Shown: piece by piece, positions 10,793-17,126 of the stretch
Layout of the letters: every line of letters begins with the position of its first letter
Position numbering within the stretch: position 1 is the first letter of the stretch
NCBI RefSeq assembly: GCF_000499385.1
Contig: NW_013651759.1
Coordinates: forward strand, 1-17,126
Source of the DNA: Eimeria necatrix
Lineage: Eukaryota > Apicomplexa > Conoidasida > Eucoccidiorida > Eimeriidae
DNA: 17,126 nt
Reading direction: 5' to 3'
Notes under the pieces: generated by a model
Databases searched by the model: none
The model's input: the letters and a program-made list of their open reading frames with translations, nothing else
What the model was told of the DNA's origin: nothing
Made by a program: the position numbers and the translations under genes

Positions 10793-12630
10793 AGATCTAG
10801 CTTGCACGTTTACGACTCTGAAATATTTCACTCTCATAGTAGCACAAAACAAAAAGGCAGCGAATATTCGTGTTTTAGCGTGCCAAGTTAAACTACTATC
10901 GAAACCCGAAACGCGTAGGCTAAGGCATTTCAGAAGGATCAAAAGAAACATCAATAGGCGCGAGTAGAAAAGTTCACTCCACTGTTTTAAGTGCAGAAGC
11001 CACAAACTGGTTAAAACTTATGCATTGCAAAGTAGACATCCTCGTTTGCCAAATGAAGATCATGCTGTGGTAAGCTCAACAACGCAGCTTGCAAAACATC
11101 TGTTTTTCCTCTCAGGATACCTGGAGAGCATTGGCAAGGCGCCTGCTTGACCCTGACACGGCATAAAGCTGCCATCCTATGCACTGTGTGAAGCGGAGCA
11201 CCAGTAGCGCAACTAAAAATAAAATGTCCCCGAAAGAACACGAGAATTCTTGGACGCCACTCTAAATTGGAAGGTAAAGCTATATTTTGCTTCCTGAAAT
11301 CATTACTAGTAGGTAAGATTAGCTCTGGAGGTAATAAAGCTGAATGCCGCTTTCAGTGCTAGTCAAACGACGTCACCAAATGGTGTTTTCTCCTGTTGGA
11401 GGTATACAAATTTGCAGACACAAAGTCCTTGTTGAGAAATGCGAATTCCACGTTGATGCAGTGTCGTTCAATAAAATGCGCTGCAACCATGGTCGTCATC
11501 TGACCGGTATATTTTGGTTGCACTGGCATGCTTCCTACAGCCCCCCAGAAAGTGCCCAATCCACATTTTACACACATATTGTACGTTGAAGTGCAACCAT
11601 GCGGCGGGCCTCTCTTAAAAACGCGAGACTATATTGCTGTACGGCACTGCAAGCATGAAAAATACAGCCTTCAGTTAAAACGTGAAACTGTTTTCTTCAT
11701 CAAAATGAAACAAACTGTAATAATTTGCCTTCAAAAGGACAGGCTTCACGCCTGTATTCAGACGAAGCATCCGGAGGTGACCCACAACTACACGTGCGGC
11801 TAAGCTAGGGGTGCTAGAGGCGGCATCGTGTTCTGCCCGTGGAGGCAAAGCAGAAGACGGACACTTCAAGACTTATCGCACATACAGAACGCGCCCATAA
11901 AGCAAAAGGCCGATTATGGGGGACACTTCGTAGTTTGCTGCCAAGCGAAATGGGGGGAATTGCCGCATGTTGAAGGGTGATAAGACGACTGTGGGGCCTG
12001 CATTCGGTTCCTTGAAATACACTGTCTGTTTGACCATTCTGCGGATGCAATACATACCAGCTAGTGGTCAGCGTCAAAAATCAAGTGCGAGCTTGTCACA
12101 TTATGAAGTCACCACGGGAAGAGCTTGTTGTAATTCAAAGGGGGCGTGAAAGTTCGGGACAAACCTTCCCCTGCAATACGGTCTTCCTTCAAAAAGCACG
12201 TACAAGCTTCAGGCGTGATCTCCCTTTTACTGCTGACACCAGTAAAATGAGCAGCTCCTTGGCCTGTGCTCAGCATCTCATTCAACTTCTTAGCAGCAAT
12301 CACAATATGTGTCGAATGCAGACAGCGAGATCTGGCAAGATACCCCTAAATATTCGCCTTGCGTGACAGCCATGCTAGCGCGTCGGCGTACTGCCTGTGC
12401 ACAGTAGAGGGCCTGTGTCCGTGGAACGATGTCCTGGGCTCATGACGCTTCGCCACAGACTTAGTTCAACTGGCGCATTCAAATGACCCAGTCAATGGGC
12501 GCATTAGTCGACATGCAAAATATGTGCTTTTCTCGGTGAATACGCATGCCCACCATATTTAGAACTCAGACAAGCATGCTGGTAGGTGAAACCAGTGCGC
12601 AACGCGCAGATTTTCACTTACTGTCTACTA
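10793..12630. other. Non-coding stretch, no gene seen
   Basis: Only short overlapping frames, at most 100 codons, without recognisable domains. AATAAA-type hexamers occur at several places (for example near 11333 and 11472). They have no upstream coding frame to serve and are expected by chance in this composition. Confidence 0.65.
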
Positions 12631-12665
12631 TTTTAACGCTCGTGAAAGTCTTCTCTTCTCTGCAG
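12631..12665 (+). promoter_or_regulatory. Candidate 3' splice site (+ strand)
   Basis: TTTTAAC at 12631-12637 resembles a branch point. It is followed by a pyrimidine-rich run TCTTCTCTTCTCTGCAG ending with AG at 12664-12665, about 29 bases from the putative branch A. This is the best-looking acceptor I noticed in the window. It is a sequence-pattern call only. Such strings also occur by chance in 17 kb. Confidence 0.35.
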
Positions 12666-12826
12666 GCATGCCGTATCTAGACCGCCAGGCAAAATGCGAA
12701 TCGCGTTCAATCGGTCCCTCTCCCGGCTCCCGTTGTTGTAACGAAAGCCCATGAACTTGCGAGCCTCACGGGGATGAGGTGCGGAAAAGCTGATTCGAAC
12801 GCTAGTGAAGGCCTCTTCATACACTG
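12633..12826. other. GC-richer segment, possible exon or exon relic
   Basis: This segment is visibly richer in GC than its surroundings. Read on + after the AG at 12665, one frame gives AVSRPPGKMRIAFNRSLSR and stops at 12739-12741, so it could only be a short last coding exon. Read on -, a frame is open from an acceptor-like TATTTTCAG (CAG at 12826-12824) for 63 codons to 12633. It has no ATG until residue 25 and includes REARKFMGFRYNNG. Neither product matches a family I know. The two orientations compete and at most one can be right. A decayed exon or a fragment of an unrecognised repeat is equally possible. Confidence 0.25.
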
Positions 12827-13345
12827 AAAATAGATACTAAATACATCTTCACGCAAAACTGTAGCATTTTGTGATTGCAATCGTACACCTACTTCCGTCT
12901 CTGCATTAGAGGCAATATAATATTTAAGCTATCGTTGGAACAGTGTAACTCGAAATCACCTTTTGATAAACTGCCATCAAAAGAAAGCACTGAGAGCGAC
13001 AGAAAAAAAAAAGGTTATTACACTACTGATGCAGACCAACAATGCACCAGATGCTTGTAAAAATTCTACGAAGCCGCCACGTCGTTGCTGTTGTGTTGAG
13101 TCTATTGAAACACACTTCCAAAAAGTTTTTCATGCCGCCGTCAGAACATTTGTCCCCAGCATAAAACATATAGTAAGCCGACGCGCTTTTTGTCTTCACG
13201 CTGAGACGACTCTGCAACAAACAAGGTTTTCCGCAGCTCACTTGCTAGCGAAAAAAATTTGTTTTGTGCAAAACACACAAGTCAACCCACGCATTTCAAG
13301 TAAATTCCGTGACAGTTTGACATGGTCAAATCTGTGTGCCGACAT
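12827..13345. other. Non-coding stretch with one A-run
   Basis: Nothing recognisable apart from a run of ten A at 13003-13012, among the longest homopolymers in the window. It could mark the tail of a retroposed sequence. No retroposed body, poly(A) signal at the right spacing or target-site duplication is visible around it. Confidence 0.6.
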
Positions 13346-13378
13346 AGTGTAGGTGCAGTGTATGTGCAGTGTATGTGC
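13346..13378 (+). repeat. 11 bp tandem repeat, three units
   Basis: AGTGTAGGTGC followed by AGTGTATGTGC twice; the first unit differs from the others at one base. This is a small minisatellite. Confidence 0.9.
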
Positions 13379-14300
13379 CGCCAGGAAAAAGCCTAAAAAT
13401 AAGCTACATGTGATTTCCAAAAATCATAGGGCAGTGTGACAATGAGCAGTACACCATGGAGGATGTCAATGCCTACTTTGGCACCCTCGCCTGTTTCAAG
13501 AATAAGCTTTGCTGAAGCAGGTGGTATTTCGCGTACGAACTTCGCGGCACCACGAAGTTATTTGCACTTCTGATTGGATCTGCGAGTTTCTGCATGGACT
13601 GTATGCGCAGCTAGCTTCTCTAAAGGTTCATGGGATGCAAAGCTTCAAAATGCTTCAGTTAATACCTTCGGCTTGCGCCCCCGCATGCAGACCTTATTCC
13701 TGCACACAGCAAGGTCATAATGTTGGAATGCAGCTTTGCACGCACAAGAGCGAAACATCGCCTCACCAAATTCGAGGATTCGCTTCTTGCTTCAACATAC
13801 GCTGTTGCATGGCAAGCTACTTGATTTTCAGCAGCTACTTGATTTTCAGCCTTTCGCACACCAGATTAAAGGTAGCTTCGCTCTTGCTGAAAAGCAAGTA
13901 GAACCTCAGCACGAGCCCGTGCACCCTTCCAACAGCAAACGTTATACGAGCAAGCAGCGAAATCCTCTGATCGCTCCAAAGAGCGATCCCGTCAGGGCAA
14001 AGGCAAGTTAACTAATCAAAATTCCTTCTTGGTGCCAGAAGCATCATGCCTCCACGAGATGCCATGCCATGGCTGTGAGGACCCCATTCTCTTCTTTTCG
14101 TCGTCCTCTTTTTCTCAAGATGCGTTGAAAAACTATCATTGCATCGCCAGCTGACATTGGCCCGGCCTCTGTAACTTGCGCAACTGCCCTGCAGCGTAGC
14201 CTAGAGCACCCTCCGGCCTATGTAGCTTCTATGTCTAGCTGCCAACGCTCACTGAGACGACAATCATCCAAGCACTTCACCAGCAAGCCAATTTTATCTG
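13379..14300. other. Non-coding stretch
   Basis: Contains a 130-codon + frame (13509-13901) that passes through the 18 bp tandem duplication at 13815-13850 and overlaps another frame in a different phase. Because it carries no recognisable domain and its first codon is TTG (CTTGC context), not ATG, I do not call it a gene. A pyrimidine-rich patch (TTCTTTTCGTCGTCCTC) lies near 14093-14116. Confidence 0.55.
13815..13850 (+). repeat. 18 bp perfect tandem duplication
   Basis: AGCTACTTGATTTTCAGC occurs twice with no difference (13815-13832 and 13833-13850). The length is a multiple of three, so it would not break a reading frame, but no gene is evident here. Perfect identity suggests a recent event. 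Confidence 0.95.
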
Positions 14301-14303
14301 TAG

Positions 14304-14732
14304 GCAGGCTCATACAATATTGCCATACTCCTGCTCTGCACACCACTCACGCGGATAGTCTCCTCGCCATGTTGCGCCTGCACACCACTGTTGGTGCTGA
14401 TACTGCCACATTTACTATGGCCAGATATTATTCTGACAAACGTTTATCGGGCGGAAAATTTCGACCGCACACTAGGATACACAAAATCGCTGTGGCAGTG
14501 GACTGAAGACCGGATGAAGTTCAAGATCCAGTGCATGCTGGACGCTGAACTGAATTATGCTGCAGACTATGCTTTTAAGCATGGTCTGAAGCGATGATGC
14601 AGCAGTGATGAAGCTGACTATGCTAAGAGGCATGGTCTGCCGCGATGCTGCAGCAGTCGTGAATCTGGCCATGCTAAAAGGCATAGCCTGCAGTATCGCT
14701 CACACTTGCTTCGAGCATGCACTAGATCTTGA
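14304..14732 (+). other. Interrupted open frame leading into the 51 bp repeats
   Basis: One + frame is open from 14304, just after a stop at 14301-14303, to an in-frame TGA at 14595-14597. It then stays open until TGA at 14730-14732. No ATG stands near its start. The middle reads RAENFDRTLGYTKSLWQW, and the last part encodes three degenerate 17-residue repeats: ADYAFKHGLKR, then ADYAKRHGLPRCCSSRE, then SGHAKRHSLQ. The TGA of the first unit lines up with a TGC (Cys) codon at 14646-14648 in the second. It may be a decayed coding exon or a chance frame over a tandem repeat. No family is recognised. Confidence 0.25.
14563..14690 (+). repeat. 51 bp tandem repeat, three hairpin-forming units
   Basis: Units begin at 14565, 14616 and 14667, spacing exactly 51 bp. 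Units 1 and 2 agree at 41 of 51 positions; unit 3 is clear only in its first half. Each unit carries an inverted repeat with 10-base arms and a 6-base loop. The pairs are 14563-14572 with 14579-14588 (loop TTTTAA), 14614-14623 with 14630-14639 (loop TAAGAG), and 14665-14674 with 14681-14690 (loop TAAAAG). Unit 1 pairs at 9 positions plus one G-U wobble. Unit 2 has one mismatch plus the wobble. Unit 3 has two mismatches but replaces an A-U pair by G-C. The period is a multiple of three, so both strands show a 17-residue periodicity. Confidence 0.85.
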
Positions 14733-17126
14733 ACTTTATTCGATTTTTTGCCCACAGCCGCTATTCTCGACATAGGAAGCAGCTTACAGACTGTCGTTCA
14801 GCCGCATTGTACACGCCTGTTTCTCACCTGATACAGCGACCACCTCCAGCAAGCTTGGTACATACATACTTTCCTTTGGAATGCGATTATGAATGACGGA
14901 ATCAAATCTGTCGGCAGTTGCACGCGTCGACTTTCGAAACCATCAGGCGCAAAAGTTTTGTTACAGCCAACCCCCGTTACGCATTTGCCACCTTGCAACG
15001 TAGTGCAGAAGACCGTCTCTCTTCGAATGTCACAAACGCAGGCTACCGGCATCTACTCACGTATAAATGATCGAGTTTTCTCTCCAGTGCCTCCTCATGC
15101 ATGGAATCGCTTCTGAAAATACAGGTCCTGTGCGTTCATATTGCTCGCAAGGATTTCGTCTTCGCCATGTAGCAGTTGCACAACATTAATGGAGCCGCGA
15201 TTCTGCATAAAACGCGGCAAAACATACTGCAGCCACACCCCAGTCATGTCAGCAATCTCAGTCACACACTGGAGAACAGCAAGCATTGTGTCACATTTCA
15301 ACGCACGCCCTTCCTTGGCAGACCCTAAATAATGCGCAGGTTTTAGTCGCTGGTTCATTTGTAGCGTATTTCCATGCATGCCAAAAGCTGCATAATGCCT
15401 CATGATGTTACCTATACACCTCCCGATGCAAACCCTTTAAGCGAGCATGACTCATTCATTTCAATATTTATAAAACGCCATTGTGGTATTGCGGGATCAA
15501 ATCCGTCAGAACTGAAAGCTTGCGTCATACAAATCCATCACTGGAAATGATGCAATGCCTTCAGTTTATAATCTCGAGGCTCCACCTAGCCGCTTGTTGC
15601 AAAAAATGTCCTGTGTGTAAAATCGATTCACGCTAGTCAACAAACCAGTTGAGCGACCCGCAAACGAGTCGAGCCCTACCAGTCTCGCTCTGCGCAAGCC
15701 GCTAGCACAAAGCAAAATTTTGAGGTGTTCTAATCGCATGCAACATCTTGTTCGGCCATCTACAGAGCGCACTTCAAACATCTGTCATGTCCTCCTTTAT
15801 TTTGGGAGTACGTAGAAGAGACTCAATAAAAATAATGTTTTAACCTGTATCTGTACGTAATTTTTAACCCTGTTGTGCCTGCCTACATTAATTCTCATGT
15901 GCATACTAAGCATGCCTCTGGTAGTCCGTAGAGCAGCTCGAATCCTGCACTACGTCTTCGGAACTCATTCAGATGGGGTCAGATATGCGAAAGCTTCCAC
16001 ATAACACTTTCAATATCAGGCGGTGACTGAAAACCGAATGAAGACTAACCGAGCTTGGCTTGTCCCACAATATAAGCACTAACAGAGTGTCTCAATCGTC
16101 GGAAGACAACCACAAATGGATGTTCCGCACACATCCATCCTTTCTGTATGTTTCCGCATCACAGGCAGATCATATTACAATTAGATTGTACTGAGCTCCT
16201 TCACTGGCAACAAAATTTTGTGTCCGGAGAAAAGCGCCCAGCCACTTGCCAACTTCTACTCTCCCAGGTTTTGCCCAAGAAAAACGAAATTGCATGCTTG
16301 TTCAGATGACAAAGTGGTTGAACAGATGCTGAAATGCTCTCTTAGCATCTGAGCTGCAGATGAAATACTCATTGACTCGCAGCAGCCCACACCATTGCCG
16401 TCGTTGTCGTTTGGAGAGCCCGCCTGGTACGATTGGCTCGAGAGACGATTTGCTGACAGCGAGCAGTCTGTCTAGCTGACAGTGAAATTGTGATAAAAAA
16501 ATGGTACTCCTCAAACCTACCCATATCCTGAAACAGTTCCTGTTCTCCAATAGAGCATGGCATGCGATTACCATGGGGCCTTTCAAGCGCTGTGCTGACT
16601 TTAAGGCACTAATGCAGGTGGAGTATGACTGCTCCCCAGCGATTAGAAGACGGCGACAAACTCAATCCCCAGCGTTTCGCACGTTTGAAAAAGCTGGCTT
16701 GAAAGCACAACTGCCATGTGCAGTGTAATCTCCATCGAGCAGGCAGCCGGTTGCAACTTGGCTTGTCTTAGCTCTCCCACAACGCCATCATTCACAGACA
16801 AAATGCCGTCTTCCCTTCATTACCCAGCATGAGCACTAGCACAAACAACGCCTCCTGTCCTGATTATCGGTTTACCAAAAAACGGGAATTACGCAGACGA
16901 TCCAGCTTTCCAAGTGCTCACCTGACTCTGCGGCGACAACGCAGAACCCAGTTTGTGCATCCTTCTAGTGAACGAGCAATGACGCTCTACCTTGGAACAA
17001 AAATACCACAAAAATGTTACCCAGCATCCGGCAAATGTACTGCCCAAGATACTGCTTATCCTTTGGAGACCACGAAGGCAACTGTTCTCTTCCCTTCGCT
17101 GCAAAGCCACAAGCCACCGTCACCGC
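14733..17126. other. Non-coding stretch, no gene seen
   Basis: Short overlapping frames only. A minus-strand frame at 15095-15403 (102 codons) contains a string (VLPRFMQNRGSINVV) loosely like the conserved core of short-chain dehydrogenases; this is treated as a weak lead, not a gene. A hexamer AATAAA at 15825-15830 could be a polyadenylation signal on +, but no upstream gene is visible. Frames at 16302-16586 and 16889-17110 on - show no known domain. Confidence 0.6.

Noticed and set aside
10952..11005. N-terminal extension of the R2 minus-strand frame, making 155 codons
   Set aside because: The extension starts at TTG. The first ATG in frame is at 10949-10951, so the longer version has no support in a eukaryote.
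13003..13012. A10 run as a retroposon tail
   Set aside because: No element body or target-site duplication could be found next to it.
13509..13901. 130-codon + frame
   Set aside because: No ATG start and no recognisable domain. It crosses a tandem duplication and overlaps another frame of similar length.
15825..15830. AATAAA as a polyadenylation signal
   Set aside because: The hexamer is common by chance in this composition, and no gene lies upstream on the + strand.
1..17126. Prokaryotic or phage region, CRISPR array, toxin-antitoxin or defence locus
   Set aside because: There are no densely packed genes, no ribosome-binding-site and start pairs, no regularly spaced identical repeats, and splice-like signals are present. 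The texture is that of eukaryotic non-coding DNA.

Overview
This 17.1 kb window looks like a stretch of non-coding eukaryotic nuclear DNA. I found no gene in it that I can name. Base composition is mixed, roughly mid-40s percent GC by eye, and CpG is not visibly depleted. Open frames are short (longest 155 codons), lie on both strands and overlap one another at random. Many of them have no in-frame ATG. There are no operon-like runs, ribosome binding sites, tRNAs, rRNAs, CRISPR arrays or insertion sequences. This suggests an intergenic or long-intron region of a large, repeat-bearing invertebrate genome. A tick-like arachnid would fit the texture, but that guess is weak and rests on no diagnostic sequence.

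Layout. Positions 1-1716 hold nothing recognisable. Positions 1717 to about 3120 are three diverged, head-to-tail copies of a unit of roughly 430-500 bp, followed by a remnant of a fourth. Positions 3120-9734 are plain non-coding sequence with minor short repeats. Positions 9735-10792 form a compact structure: two direct copies of a 293 bp block (R1 and R2, 7 differences, no indels) flank a 472 bp spacer. That spacer contains a perfect 13 bp inverted repeat with ends 256 bp apart. Positions 10793-12640 are again featureless. Around 12631-12826 there is a GC-richer segment with a strong-looking splice acceptor on the + strand and a weaker one on the - strand, so it may be an exon or exon relic. 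Positions 13346-13378 and 13815-13850 are short perfect or near-perfect tandem repeats. Positions 14563-14690 are three diverged 51 bp tandem units, each folding into a hairpin with 10-nt arms and a 6-nt loop. The rest, to 17126, shows no gene.

The most interesting parts are repeat structures rather than proteins: the R1-spacer-R2 element, the hairpin array and the old tandem array. I do not see a complete undescribed biological system here. The best candidate for something undescribed is R1-spacer-R2, possibly a small non-autonomous mobile element. It lacks visible target-site duplications, so this remains a hypothesis.
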